A stretch of DNA of 58,884 nucleotides from JAKORR01 sp964608495 (GCA_964608495.1 CAZSOQ010000002.1:1-58884); one strand, 5' to 3'. Shown: positions 44,044-53,533, numbered from the stretch's first letter. Made by a program: numbers and translations. Notes: generated from the letters alone by a model not told the origin.

Positions 44044-47000
44044 ATGAGGGTGGCTGTTCTCGCGATGCTCGTGGTACTGACGGTGGCCGTCTTGGCACCG
44101 GCCGCGGAGATGGACTTCGCCCAGGCGCTTGAGGCCCTGAGGTCGGGGCAGGCGGAGGCGGCGGCTCAGGCGCTGGCCGCGATCGTGGGCAAGGAGCCCG
44201 GCAATCTCGGCGCGCGCTTCTGGCTCGGCCGGGCGCTGCTGGACTCGGGCAAGGTGGCCGAAGCCGCGGCCGAATGGCGCCAGGTGCTGGCGCAGAAGCC
44301 GGAGTCCACGGACACGCGCTACTGGCTCGGCGTGGCTCTGGAACGGCAGGGCGATACGGACGGCGCCAGGCAGGCGTGGGAGGAGGTGCTGAGGCGGGAC
44401 CGAGGCTACGCCGCGGCGCGCCAGGCCCTGGCCAAGCTGGGCAAGGCCCGCGAGGCGCCCGAGCCGGCGGCCCCCGCCACCAAGCCGACCGATAGGCCAC
44501 GGCCGGCCCACAGCCGCGTGGTGGTCAACCTGGGCACCAGCGGCCTGGACATCGGGACGCTGGACCTGCTCTCGCGCAACGTGCTGGACTACACCTTCAG
44601 TGACGCCCCGACGGACTGGTACACGGCGTCGGGTAACTGGGGCACGACGAACCGCTGGACCTGCAGCCCGCAGTGGTCTTGGTTTGGCGGCATGGCCGAG
44701 ATGGGGCCGGTGTCCGCGTGGAACAAGCACGGCTTCGCCGGCGACATGACGGTGGACATGTACATCGCCTGGGGCATGATCTACGGCTACGCGCGCGGGC
44801 ACTACAAGAACCCCAACGATCTGAACATAAGCATCTGCGCTGACGGCACCGACCTGTTCAGCGGATACACCTTCGTGGTGGGCGGCTGGGAGAACCAGCG
44901 CACGGCGATCCTGAGGAAGGGCGAGGTACTGGCCGCCACGGACGAGGCCTGGGCACTGCCGCCGGCCTTCGAGGACCAGGACCCCGGCACCTACGAGCAT
45001 CACCGCAAGTGGTGGGGCATCAGGGCCCGCAAGAAGGGCAACGTGCTGCAGCTCTACTTCGATAACCGGCTGGCCCTCGAGGCGGTGGACCCGGCCCCGC
45101 TGGACCGCGGTCAGGTGGCGCTGTGGGGATACGACAACCGCGTCGTCCTCTCGCGCGTGCGGTTGTACTACGAGGACCTGGTGCCGAGCGGCGCGCAGTT
45201 GCCGGCTGAGAAGTGGGCCGTGCGCCAGCAGCTTACCGTGGACGGAGGCCCGGCGCCTCGCATCGGAACCGCCGGCGTGCTGGGCAGCGGCTTCGAGCAG
45301 ACCGCCGAGCCCGTGACCGTGCGCGACGGCAGCTTCACGAAGCTCACGCTCGCGGCGCCCGGAGCCAACGACAAGGGCCGGTGCCTCAAGCTCATCAACG
45401 GCGGACCCGGCGGGACCTTCGGGGCGAACCTGATCTCCCAGCCGGTGGACCTGGTCAAGATGCCCTTGCTGTCCTTCGACTACCGCCTCCCAGCGGAGGC
45501 CAGGGTAAACCTGTACGCCACTGTCAACGGCAAGCTGTACGAGATCGTCTTCTGCGGACGAGAGGCTCCGGCTGCCCTGGCCGAGATCGCAGGGCGCGTG
45601 CCCGACGTGCAGGCTGATGGTCGCTGGCATCGCGCCCAGCTGGACCTGCTGGGGGTGCTGCGCCGGGCGACGGGTGCGTGGACGGCCGACAGCCTCGTCG
45701 CCAACGAGCTGTGGTTCGGCAATCTCAACGAGACCGACTACCTCACCGCCGGCCTGGGGGGCAATCAGGCCGGTACGGTATGGTCCCTGGACAACCTGTA
45801 CCTCTGCGGCCCGTCACAGAAGGTTAGTCTTTCGCCGCCCGCGACCGCCGGCGGCAAGAAGATCAAGGCCGTCGCCTGGGACGTGAACCAGGACCCGACG
45901 GCCGAGCCGAGCAGGGACGGCGCGGCCGCGCCGGCGCCGAAGGAAGTGGCCCCGGGCAAGAGCGGCTGGTGGTGGGCGCATGTGGCGGCCCAGGCGGAGG
46001 ACGACACGTGGCTGGCGACGGCCCACGCGGCCGTGCCCATTGACGTTGATCCGCCTCAGCCGCGCCTGGTCTCGCCTCAGCCCGAATCGGTGGCCGGCGA
46101 TGAGGCCATCGTGGTGGCCTTCGACGACGCGGGCCCGACGGCCGTGGACTGGCGGACGCTCAGCCTCAGCGTGGCCGGCAAGGCCCTGCGGCCCGGCCAG
46201 CCGGGGGTGAAAGTGGAGCCTGAGACCGCGCGGGTGATCGTGGAACCCGCCGAGGCCGGGCTCTCCTTCGAGGACGGCAAGCCCGTCGAGGTCGAGGTCG
46301 CCGTGCGGGACGCGGCGGGCAACCAGCTCTCGGGCGAGCAGCGATGGAGCTTCACCTGCTCGGCCCAGCAGGACAAGCGCGGGCCCAGGATCGCCGGCTT
46401 GCAGGTGGGCCGCCCCTACCTCGTGGACGCCGACTTCGAGACGGCACTCCCGCCCATGGAGAGCTACTCCGGCGACTCCGGCGCCCTGCTGACGCTGGAC
46501 ACCAGCACGGCGGCGAGTGGCAAGGGCAGCCTGCGGCTCTCCAACCCCATCGAGTATGGACGCTTCGGCGTTCGCCTCGTCACCGAGCCCTTCGACGCCG
46601 GCGTCTACCGACTGGTGAGCTTCGACTATCGCGTGTCGCCCCACTACCGCGGCGACTTCGCGGTCTACTGCAACGGCGACTGGAGGGCCGTGAAGTTTTG
46701 CGACTCCGACCAGAGCATCGGGTACCTTGGGGAAGTGGATAACGTGGTGGCCGACGGTCAGTGGCACCACGGGGAGTTCAACCTCTACGATATGCTCGTC
46801 CGCGCCGACCCCAAGGCCAGCAGCTACACCGTGCGATGGTTCGTGCTGTCGGACTGGGGACGCATGGCCAACTACCGCCGGCGCAGCGTGTGGCTGGACA
46901 ACCTGCAGGTGATCCCCGTCAGCAGCTCCGCCCAGCCGCTCAAGGTAGCCCTCAATGCGATGGACCCGGGCGGCGTGGCCGGAGCCTCTTGGGTGCTCGA

Positions 47001-48282
47001 CCAGCTTAGCACTGCGGCGGCCCCCCGGAAGGCTCAGACCGAGAGCACCGTCTTCGAGGTGCCCGCCCCCGGCAGCGGCCAGTGGTGGATCCACTGTCGC
47101 GCCTGGGACAAGGCCGGGAACATGAGTGAGGCAGTGGACCGGCGCGTGCTGCTGGACGGCGAGCAGCCGGTAGCTTCGCCCATCGGGCCGGCGGCCGACG
47201 GGCGCGCGGCGGCCAGTGAGGTATCCCTCGCCCTGTTGGACAGGGGTATCGCCGGCGTTGACCCGTCGAGTGTGGTGCTGGAGGTGGGGGGCCAGGGCTA
47301 CACCTGCGAGAACTCGGGACTGACCTTCGACGCGGCCCAGCGGCAGCTAACGTGGAGCTGCGAGAAGGTGCAGCCCGAGCCGGTGGTCTTCAAGGACGGT
47401 CAGACGGTGACCGTGCGCTTGGCCAAGGCGACGGACTACGCGGGCAACGAGTCCGAGACGCACCCGATGTGGAACTGGGTCATGGACTACAGGATGGACA
47501 ACGTCCCGCCGCCCGTGGCCACGATAGACTCGGCGACCCACCGCACCTTCCTCACCGAGACCTTCGAGGGGGGCCTGGGCCAGTGGGCCAGCCCGGGGGG
47601 TACCAACGGGGCGAAGGTCGATCTGGACACCAGTAGCCCGGCCGACGGCAAGGCGGCCGTCAAGCTGACGCAGGTGCAGGGCGGGTCGCTGATGCAGGCC
47701 TATGCCTGTCGGACGACCTTCTATGCCGAAGCCTACCCGATGATCGCCTTCGACTACAACTTCCGGCCGGGCGTGCATCTCGACCTGATGGTGCTGTGCA
47801 ACGGCCAGTGGTTCGCGGTGGCGATGAGCGACAACCCGGCGGGCGCGGTAGGTCGCGTCCCGGACATCGTCGCTGACGGCAAGTGGCATCACGCGTCGGT
47901 CAACGTGTTCCCACTGCTGCGGCGAACCATCCAGAAGGGCAGCCTGGCCGTGACCCAGGTCCTGATCACGGACCGCAATAGCGCCGATAACCAGCCCGGG
48001 GCGGTGGCCCTTTTCGACAACTTCGTCATCGGCCAGATAGGTAACGGCGCGGCAAAGCTCGCCTGGCGGGCGACCGACGCGACGGGCATTCAGGGGTACA
48101 GCTACGTGGTGGACCGCAAGGGCGGCACCGAGCCGGACACGCAGGCCGAGACCACCGAGCGGGCCCTCGTTCTGAGCAAGCTCGAGACGGGGCTCTGGTA
48201 CCTGCACGTGCGCGCCCAGGATGGGGCAGGCAACTGGGGCCCGGCGTCCCACTATGCTATCCTGAACGGCAACGCCGGCTAG
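44044..48282 (+). CDS. Large secreted protein: TPR, jelly-roll domain and threefold repeated module
   Basis: 1412 residues. Signal peptide (1-20), then about three TPRs (20-135) with the usual A-R-F-W-L-G-R-A-L-L spacing, a Pro-rich linker (137-160) and a concanavalin A-like domain (about 175-385). After that a pair of modules occurs three times: a jelly roll with F-D-Y-R/N, N-G-x-W/L and A-D-G-x-W-H-x-x-x-x-N-L (about 435-585, 815-955, 1190-1328), each followed by an Ig/FN3-like domain with A-W/R-D-x-A-G-N (about 590-660, 960-1030, 1330-1405). No catalytic residues are recognised. TPR plus glycan-binding modules suggest a scaffold on the cell surface. Ribosome site AGGTGAAG lies upstream. 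Confidence 0.65.
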   Translation: MRVAVLAMLVVLTVAVLAPAAEMDFAQALEALRSGQAEAAAQALAAIVGKEPGNLGARFWLGRALLDSGKVAEAAAEWRQVLAQKPESTDTRYWLGVALERQGDTDGARQAWEEVLRRDRGYAAARQALAKLGKAREAPEPAAPATKPTDRPRPAHSRVVVNLGTSGLDIGTLDLLSRNVLDYTFSDAPTDWYTASGNWGTTNRWTCSPQWSWFGGMAEMGPVSAWNKHGFAGDMTVDMYIAWGMIYGYARGHYKNPNDLNISICADGTDLFSGYTFVVGGWENQRTAILRKGEVLAATDEAWALPPAFEDQDPGTYEHHRKWWGIRARKKGNVLQLYFDNRLALEAVDPAPLDRGQVALWGYDNRVVLSRVRLYYEDLVPSGAQLPAEKWAVRQQLTVDGGPAPRIGTAGVLGSGFEQTAEPVTVRDGSFTKLTLAAPGANDKGRCLKLINGGPGGTFGANLISQPVDLVKMPLLSFDYRLPAEARVNLYATVNGKLYEIVFCGREAPAALAEIAGRVPDVQADGRWHRAQLDLLGVLRRATGAWTADSLVANELWFGNLNETDYLTAGLGGNQAGTVWSLDNLYLCGPSQKVSLSPPATAGGKKIKAVAWDVNQDPTAEPSRDGAAAPAPKEVAPGKSGWWWAHVAAQAEDDTWLATAHAAVPIDVDPPQPRLVSPQPESVAGDEAIVVAFDDAGPTAVDWRTLSLSVAGKALRPGQPGVKVEPETARVIVEPAEAGLSFEDGKPVEVEVAVRDAAGNQLSGEQRWSFTCSAQQDKRGPRIAGLQVGRPYLVDADFETALPPMESYSGDSGALLTLDTSTAASGKGSLRLSNPIEYGRFGVRLVTEPFDAGVYRLVSFDYRVSPHYRGDFAVYCNGDWRAVKFCDSDQSIGYLGEVDNVVADGQWHHGEFNLYDMLVRADPKASSYTVRWFVLSDWGRMANYRRRSVWLDNLQVIPVSSSAQPLKVALNAMDPGGVAGASWVLDQLSTAAAPRKAQTESTVFEVPAPGSGQWWIHCRAWDKAGNMSEAVDRRVLLDGEQPVASPIGPAADGRAAASEVSLALLDRGIAGVDPSSVVLEVGGQGYTCENSGLTFDAAQRQLTWSCEKVQPEPVVFKDGQTVTVRLAKATDYAGNESETHPMWNWVMDYRMDNVPPPVATIDSATHRTFLTETFEGGLGQWASPGGTNGAKVDLDTSSPADGKAAVKLTQVQGGSLMQAYACRTTFYAEAYPMIAFDYNFRPGVHLDLMVLCNGQWFAVAMSDNPAGAVGRVPDIVADGKWHHASVNVFPLLRRTIQKGSLAVTQVLITDRNSADNQPGAVALFDNFVIGQIGNGAAKLAWRATDATGIQGYSYVVDRKGGTEPDTQAETTERALVLSKLETGLWYLHVRAQDGAGNWGPASHYAILNGNAG

Positions 48283-48304
48283 AGGCGACCCCGGCGACCC
48301 CACG

Positions 48305-49924
48305 GTGCCCGCGAGCCGGATGCCGCGGCGTCTCGGCCCCTGGAGCGGTGGCTCGACCTTGCGTACCCGTGCTCTGCTGTTCGTAATGGCCCTTGCGCTC
48401 GCCCTGCGGCTGCCGGGCCTCTTCTGGGGCTTGCCGGGGCCGACACACCTGTTCTCATACCATCCCGACGAGTTTCACTCGCTGCGGGGGGCGCTCTCCT
48501 TCGCCCAGGGCGACCTGAACCCCCACTTCCTCAACTACGGATGCCTGTATCTGTACGCCGTGGCGGGCACCTGCGCGGCGGCGCATCCGTCGCTGATGGC
48601 GGCGGTGGCGCAGACGCCGGCGGCGCTGCCACGGGCCCTGAGGACCTGGACCGCGGACGCGCGCCTCGTGTCGCTGGTGGCGGGGCTGGCTACAGTGGCG
48701 GCCGTGGCGCTGGCCGCGCAGGCCCTCGGCGGCCACGGCCTCTGGGCGGCGCTGGCGCTGGCGCTGATGCCCCTGCACAGCCTCCACTGCCGCTATGCCA
48801 CGGTTGACGTCACGCTGGCCCTGTTCGTGGCCCTGGCCGTGTGGGCAACGGCCAGGGGACAAGCCAGGCCCGCCCTGTACGTCTGGGCGGGCGTCTTCGC
48901 CGGCCTGGCCGCCTCGACCAAGTACACCGGGGCGGTTGTCCTGGCCGCGCCCCTGGTCGCGCTGGCAGTGGACGGTGGTCTCCCCGCCGGGAGGCGCGCG
49001 GGCCTCGCCGCGGCCTGCGCGGGGGCTGCCCTCCTGGCCTTCGCGGTCACGTCGCCCTACGTTCTGCTGGCCTGGCAGGAGGCCGGCAGGGATGTCCTTT
49101 TCGAGATGCGGCACATGCGGGTGGGCGAATCGCCCGCGAGAGAGGCCGAGCCCTGGGGCCCCTGGTTTCACCTGAAGTGGCTCACGCTTGGCACCGGAGG
49201 CCTGGCGCTCGCGGGCCTCATCGGCATGGCCATGGCCGCGGCCGCGGGCGACCGGGAACGCCGCTGGCTCCCCGTCGCCGTCCTGGCCGCGATCCTGGTC
49301 GTCATGATATCGGCGACGGGCGTGCGGTACGCCAGGTACGAGCTGCCGCTGCTGCCGCTGGCGGCCCTCGGCGTCGGCTGGCTGGGCGCTCTGGGGCGGC
49401 GCGGCGCGACGGCCGTCCTGACCGCGCTGATGGCCCTGGCGGCCGTGCACTGTGTCACGATCTGCGTGCAGCTCACCAGGCCGGACAGCAGGGACTTGGC
49501 CCTGCGCGAGCTCGTGCAGCGCAGCGAGGCCGACCAGTCGGTGGGGATGCCCTGGCAGCCGTGGTTCCAGGGGCCGCCGGTGGACTACTGCAACGGCGGC
49601 GAGGCCCTGCGGCGCAACCCGCTGTGGGCTGGGTTCTCGCGTGAGCTGAGGCAGCTCGTGGTGACCGGCTACGACGCGGGCGCGCTGGGCGATGGTGGGC
49701 CCGACTGGTTCAGCCTCGGCGAGGTCGAGGATCGGGACTTCCGCCGGGCGGGGCAGGCCACGCCCTTCTGGCAGGCGCTTGAGGCCCACTACGAGGTCGT
49801 GGCCGAGTGGCATCAGGGAAGTCTGGCGGGGCTCGCGCCGCGAGCGCTGAACCCGCCGCAGGACTGGCTGTACCCCGTGATGCCACTGAAGCTAATGCGG
49901 CAGCGCAGCGGCTTATCGGGATAG
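48305..49924 (+). CDS. GT39/ArnT-like membrane glycosyltransferase
   Basis: 539 residues from GTG 48305 (ATG 48320 also possible; neither has a clear ribosome site). About ten membrane segments over residues 20-380 and a soluble tail of about 120 residues. The key acid pair is present in Y-H-P-D-E-F-H-S-L near residue 50-60, where GT39/GT83 enzymes keep D-E for catalysis. R-Y-A-T-V-D-V is typical of the following loop. It should use a polyprenyl-phosphate sugar. Only 22 bases after the TPR gene, so it closes the envelope locus and may glycosylate its secreted proteins (inference). Confidence 0.75.
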   Translation: MPASRMPRRLGPWSGGSTLRTRALLFVMALALALRLPGLFWGLPGPTHLFSYHPDEFHSLRGALSFAQGDLNPHFLNYGCLYLYAVAGTCAAAHPSLMAAVAQTPAALPRALRTWTADARLVSLVAGLATVAAVALAAQALGGHGLWAALALALMPLHSLHCRYATVDVTLALFVALAVWATARGQARPALYVWAGVFAGLAASTKYTGAVVLAAPLVALAVDGGLPAGRRAGLAAACAGAALLAFAVTSPYVLLAWQEAGRDVLFEMRHMRVGESPAREAEPWGPWFHLKWLTLGTGGLALAGLIGMAMAAAAGDRERRWLPVAVLAAILVVMISATGVRYARYELPLLPLAALGVGWLGALGRRGATAVLTALMALAAVHCVTICVQLTRPDSRDLALRELVQRSEADQSVGMPWQPWFQGPPVDYCNGGEALRRNPLWAGFSRELRQLVVTGYDAGALGDGGPDWFSLGEVEDRDFRRAGQATPFWQALEAHYEVVAEWHQGSLAGLAPRALNPPQDWLYPVMPLKLMRQRSGLSG

Positions 49925-49966
49925 GTGGCGTCGGCTGGGCAGCGGAAGAACCACGACAGGATTAGC

Positions 49967-49995
49967 TTGACAGCGAGAAGGGTATGTACTACTAT
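49967..49995 (+). promoter_or_regulatory. Promoter for the BlaI/M56 operon
   Basis: TTGACA (49967-49972), a 17-base spacer and TACTAT (49990-49995). The -10 lies inside the operator palindrome. Predicted start about 50002. Confidence 0.65.
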
Positions 49996-50003
49996 AGGTA
50001 GTA
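49987..50003. promoter_or_regulatory. BlaI/MecI-type operator
   Basis: TACTACTATAGGTAGTA: 6-bp arms TACTAC and GTAGTA around 5 bases. It resembles the dyads bound by BlaI/MecI/CopY repressors (TACA/TGTA core family) and covers the -10 box of the gene that encodes such a repressor 18 bases downstream, so negative autoregulation is likely. Confidence 0.7.
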
Positions 50004-50020
50004 ATGTGGAGGTAGGAACC

Positions 50021-50470
50021 ATGGCGAAGCAAGCGCCCAGACTATCTAGACTGCATCCCGATCGGCCAGGCATCGAGCTAGCATTGGGTGATCTCGAGTC
50101 GGCCGTGATGAAGGTCATTTGGGCCGCCGGTGAGCCGCTCCCCGTCGAGACAGTGCGGCAGGTCCTCGAGGACGGCGGGCGCAAGACGGCCTACACGACG
50201 GTGATGACGACGCTGGCGCGGCTGCACAAGAAGGGGATCCTGGACCGGGAGCTGCACGGCAGGGCTTACCACTACTGGGCCGCGCTGACGGAGGAGGAGT
50301 TCGCGCGGGCCGTGGCCCAGATGGCGATAGACGGCGTCCTCGGCGCCTTCAGCGTGCCGGCCGTGGCCTACTTCGTCGAGGCCCTGGGCGAGCGCGACCC
50401 TCAGCAGCTCGACCTGCTCGCCGAGCTCGTGGAACGCAAGCGAAGTGAGATGTCCGACCAAGAGCCATGA
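50021..50470 (+). CDS. BlaI/MecI/CopY-family transcriptional repressor
   Basis: 149 residues from the ATG at 50021, 8 bases after GGAGG; earlier in-frame starts run through the promoter. A winged helix occupies residues 20-90: L-G-D-L-E-S-A-V-M-K-V-I-W, then the recognition region K-T-A-Y-T-T-V-M-T-T-L-A-R-L, then K-G-I-L-D-R-E. These are the family hallmarks. The C-terminal helical part (95-149) would form the dimer and carry the cleavage site cut by an M56 protease. It is followed by that protease with an ATGA overlap. Confidence 0.9.
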   Translation: MAKQAPRLSRLHPDRPGIELALGDLESAVMKVIWAAGEPLPVETVRQVLEDGGRKTAYTTVMTTLARLHKKGILDRELHGRAYHYWAALTEEEFARAVAQMAIDGVLGAFSVPAVAYFVEALGERDPQQLDLLAELVERKRSEMSDQEP

Positions 50471-51399
50471 TCGTGGCGGTAGCGGCCCTCACGTCCGCCT
50501 GGATAGCGGGGGCCCTGGCCCTGGTGCTGCTGGCCTTGCCCGTGGCCTCTGTGGCACGTCTGCTCCCGCCTCGCCAGGCCAGGATTGGCGCCCTGCTGTG
50601 GGCCCTTGCGGCCGCGGCAGGGCTTGTCGTGTCTGGGACCGTGCTGGTCCTCGCGCCGCAGTGGGCGGCGCACCCTCTCCTGTACACGCCTCATCTTGAG
50701 CGGCCCCTCCCCCACCTGTGTCTGCTGGGAGCGGCGCGGTGGTGGCTGGGGGTGGAGCTGATCCGGGCGCTCACGCTGGCCGCTTTGGGGCTGATGGCGG
50801 CGGGCCTGACGCGCCTGGCCCTGGGGCTGGGGCGGACCAGGGCCGTGGCCGCGACCCTGCGGGAGCTGCCCCCTCTGCACGGCGCCCTCGACCCGCACGT
50901 CTTCGTCGCCGACGACGCGCGAGGTGGCAGCACGACCGTCGGGCTGCTCAGACCGCGCGTGGTGGTCAGCAGGGCGCTGGCCGAGGAGCTGGCGCCCGAC
51001 GCCCGGGCGGCCGTGATCAGCCACGAGCAATGCCACATCCGCTGGCGCGACCCCCTGGCGCGCCTGGCCCTGTCGGCCGTCGCCGTGGCCTGGCCTGTGC
51101 CGGGCCTGCTGGTGCTGCACGAGTGGACCCGGATGAGTGAGCTGGCGGCCGACTGGCAGGCCGTGACCCGCGTGGGGGCTCAGGCCTGGCGGGATGCCCT
51201 GGCCGCGCTGGACCGAGACGGGGGCACTGCCGAGGAACGGCTGCGCCGCGTCGAGCACCCCGCAGCCGGCAGCGCGGGCTGGATGGCCGCCGCGGCGTCC
51301 TGGAGCTTCCTTGGCGCGGCAGCCCTGGCGCTGTATGGGCGGACTGCCCTTCTCTCGGTGGTGTGCCTCTTCGAGACGGTCCTCACCTCCTGGCAGTAG
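50467..51399 (+). CDS. M56-family membrane metalloprotease (BlaR1-like without sensor domain)
   Basis: 310 residues coupled to the repressor gene (ATGA). Membrane segments at about 5-30, 42-65 and 95-122, then a cytoplasmic loop with the zinc site H186-E-Q-C-H190 and the third ligand E225 in S-E-L-A-A-D, then helices at about 195-220 and 280-305. BlaR1 and MecR1 have an extracellular penicillin-binding sensor after the last helix. Here the protein ends 5 residues past it, so the signal must come from elsewhere or from the membrane parts. By analogy it cleaves the BlaI-type repressor. Confidence 0.85.
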   Translation: MIVAVAALTSAWIAGALALVLLALPVASVARLLPPRQARIGALLWALAAAAGLVVSGTVLVLAPQWAAHPLLYTPHLERPLPHLCLLGAARWWLGVELIRALTLAALGLMAAGLTRLALGLGRTRAVAATLRELPPLHGALDPHVFVADDARGGSTTVGLLRPRVVVSRALAEELAPDARAAVISHEQCHIRWRDPLARLALSAVAVAWPVPGLLVLHEWTRMSELAADWQAVTRVGAQAWRDALAALDRDGGTAEERLRRVEHPAAGSAGWMAAAASWSFLGAAALALYGRTALLSVVCLFETVLTSWQ

Positions 51400-51480
51400 T
51401 GCGGGAGACCCACGGCCCTGCCGCCGGGCGAGCTGGTCCCTCTCCCCCATCCCCAACGTGACGAGGCGCGTGGTGACCCC

Positions 51481-51519
51481 GCACGAGCGCCGGCTTCGCA
51501 GCGCCGGCGAGGCTCGTGC
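51481..51519. terminator. Interrupted palindrome after the M56 gene
   Basis: GCACGAGC-GCCGGC pairs with GCCGGC-GAG-GCTCGTGC, with a 3-base bulge and a short loop (TTCGCAGC region). 82 bases after the M56 stop and 53 before the next start. No T-run on either side, so it may be a Rho-type end, or a lone REP-like palindrome. Confidence 0.4.
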
Positions 51520-51571
51520 AAGGAGGCCCAGGGCCTGGGACGAATAGGCGCTCACCAAGGAGGGACGCGTG

Positions 51572-53533
51572 ATGGACGACCAGCCGGCAGTGAAGGTAAT
51601 GATCCTGGGCGTGGATGCGCCGATAGTGCCGCGCGTGCTCAAGTACGTTGCGGAGGGCGAGATGCCCAATCTGCAGTCCCTGATCGAGGAGGGCGTCGTG
51701 GCGGAGAACTGCCTCGTGCCCTTCCCGACGATAACCCCGCCGAACTGGGCCACGATCGTGACCGGCGCCTGGCCCGGCACCCACGGAGTCACCTGCTTCC
51801 ACGTGCACCGCCCCGGCGACCCGCTCGATGAGACCCACCCGGGCTTCGTGAGCTCCGAGGTGCAGGCGGAGTTCCTCTGGGAGGCGGCGGCCCGCGCGGG
51901 CAAGAGGTCCATCGTCCTCAACTACCCCACGTCCTGGCCGCCGCGCGGCCGGCACCGGCTGGTTCAAGTGGCAGGGCCGGGCCTGGCACCCAACGAATGG
52001 CGCGAGTACCCCGGCCGCAAGCAGCCGTGGCTGGTCGCCAACGACCTGTGCGCGGCCCAGCTCCTCGCGACCGACGACTACCCCCAGGGCACCGTGGTGG
52101 AGCCGAGCGCCCCGCGCGACTGGGAGAACCAGCCCGAGGGCGCCACCGTCGAGTACGAGCTGCCGCTGGCCTTCCGCAGCGCGCTGCACGAGCTGGAGCC
52201 CGTGACGTGGTGGGGGCTGGTGGTGAGCGACGGCGAGGGCCCCAGGCTGCTGATCTGCCCCGGCAAGAACGCGGCCACGCCGATCTGCGAACTGCGGGCG
52301 GGCCAGTGGAGCGACAAGGTCCTGTGGCAGTTCAACACCGAGGAGGGACCCCGCCGCGGTGTGCTCAAGTTCAAGCTGCTTGAGCTGCGGCCCGACGGCG
52401 GGGAGCTGAAGCTGTTCCTCAGCCCGATCTGCGCGCTGGACGGCTACCACCATCCGGCGGAGGTGGCCGAGGAGCTGGCGGCGCTGGACCCCATGCCGCT
52501 GTCCGTCTTCGGTATCCAGGAGCTGAACCTGGAGTGGATAGACGACGAGACCTGGGCGGAGGTGATGTGGGAGGCCCACCGGTGGCTGGGCGACGCGGCG
52601 GACCATCTCCTGTCGAGCAAGGCCTGGGACCTGTTCGCCATGCACCTGCACTGCCCCGACTGGGCCTACCACGCGATGGCGACGCGCCTGGACCCGCTGA
52701 CCGAGCCGGACCCGGCCGTGCGGGCACGGTTCGAGGGCTTCGAGCGCGAGTTCCACCGGGCCTGGGACGAGATGCTGGGCAAGATCCTGGCCCACGCCGA
52801 CGAGAACACCGTCGTGGTGGTCGTGTCGGACCATGGGGCCACGGCCACGGGGCGGAACGTCCCGCTCAACAAGATCCTCCAGGACGCCGGGCTGCTGGTC
52901 GTCGAGCAGACGGACGACGGGCCCAAGGTGGACTGGTCGCGGACCAGGGCCGTGGCGCAGCGGTCCTGCTACGTGTACGTGAACCTCGAGGGGCGCGACC
53001 CCGAGGGCTCCGTCAAGCCCGAGGACTACGAGACGGTGCGCGACCAGATCATCGAGGCCCTGCTGTCCTACCGCGACCCCGAGCTGGGGGTGTGCCCCTT
53101 CGTCATGGCCTGGCGCAGAGAGGATGCACGGCCGCTGGGGCTTTACGGCGAGAGGGTGGGCGACATCGTTTTCGCCTACCGGCCGGACTTCGTCGGTCAG
53201 CACGGGCCGCACCTGCCCACCGCTGAGTGGGGCATCGGCGACCTGCACGGCCTGCTCATCCTCAAGGGCCCGAACATCAAGAAGGGCGAGAAGCTGGCGA
53301 GAACCGCCTGGATCACGGACGTGGTGCCGACGGTCTGCTACCTGGCCGAGTGGCCCGTGCCCAGGCAGGCCGAGGGCGCGGTGCTCTACCAGGCGCTTGA
53401 GGACCCGGATGCGCAGACAGACGAGCTGCGACATCTGCGGCGCAACTACGCCCGGCTGAAGCGGGCCTACGACACCGACCAGCACCTCACGCACAGCTAC
53501 CACGATCTCGGCGCCCCGGAGGCCGACTCCTAG
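51572..53533 (+). CDS. Alkaline phosphatase superfamily phosphodiesterase-like protein
   Basis: 653 residues from ATG 51572, 8 bases after GGAGG; the GTG directly before it is less well spaced. No signal peptide. The N-terminus reads V-K-V-M-I-L-G-V-D-A with the first metal Asp (D14), then F-P-T-I-T-P-P-N-W-A-T-I-V-T-G with the nucleophile Thr (T55 by analogy to nucleotide pyrophosphatases) and the second metal pair in V-V-S-D-H-G-A-T-A-T. A large insert (about 120-260) is unique to this type. It belongs to the type I phosphodiesterase/nucleotide pyrophosphatase branch (PF01663-like). The substrate could be a phosphodiester of a nucleotide, sugar or lipid. It is not clearly part of the BlaI operon. 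Confidence 0.75.
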   Translation: MDDQPAVKVMILGVDAPIVPRVLKYVAEGEMPNLQSLIEEGVVAENCLVPFPTITPPNWATIVTGAWPGTHGVTCFHVHRPGDPLDETHPGFVSSEVQAEFLWEAAARAGKRSIVLNYPTSWPPRGRHRLVQVAGPGLAPNEWREYPGRKQPWLVANDLCAAQLLATDDYPQGTVVEPSAPRDWENQPEGATVEYELPLAFRSALHELEPVTWWGLVVSDGEGPRLLICPGKNAATPICELRAGQWSDKVLWQFNTEEGPRRGVLKFKLLELRPDGGELKLFLSPICALDGYHHPAEVAEELAALDPMPLSVFGIQELNLEWIDDETWAEVMWEAHRWLGDAADHLLSSKAWDLFAMHLHCPDWAYHAMATRLDPLTEPDPAVRARFEGFEREFHRAWDEMLGKILAHADENTVVVVVSDHGATATGRNVPLNKILQDAGLLVVEQTDDGPKVDWSRTRAVAQRSCYVYVNLEGRDPEGSVKPEDYETVRDQIIEALLSYRDPELGVCPFVMAWRREDARPLGLYGERVGDIVFAYRPDFVGQHGPHLPTAEWGIGDLHGLLILKGPNIKKGEKLARTAWITDVVPTVCYLAEWPVPRQAEGAVLYQALEDPDAQTDELRHLRRNYARLKRAYDTDQHLTHSYHDLGAPEADS

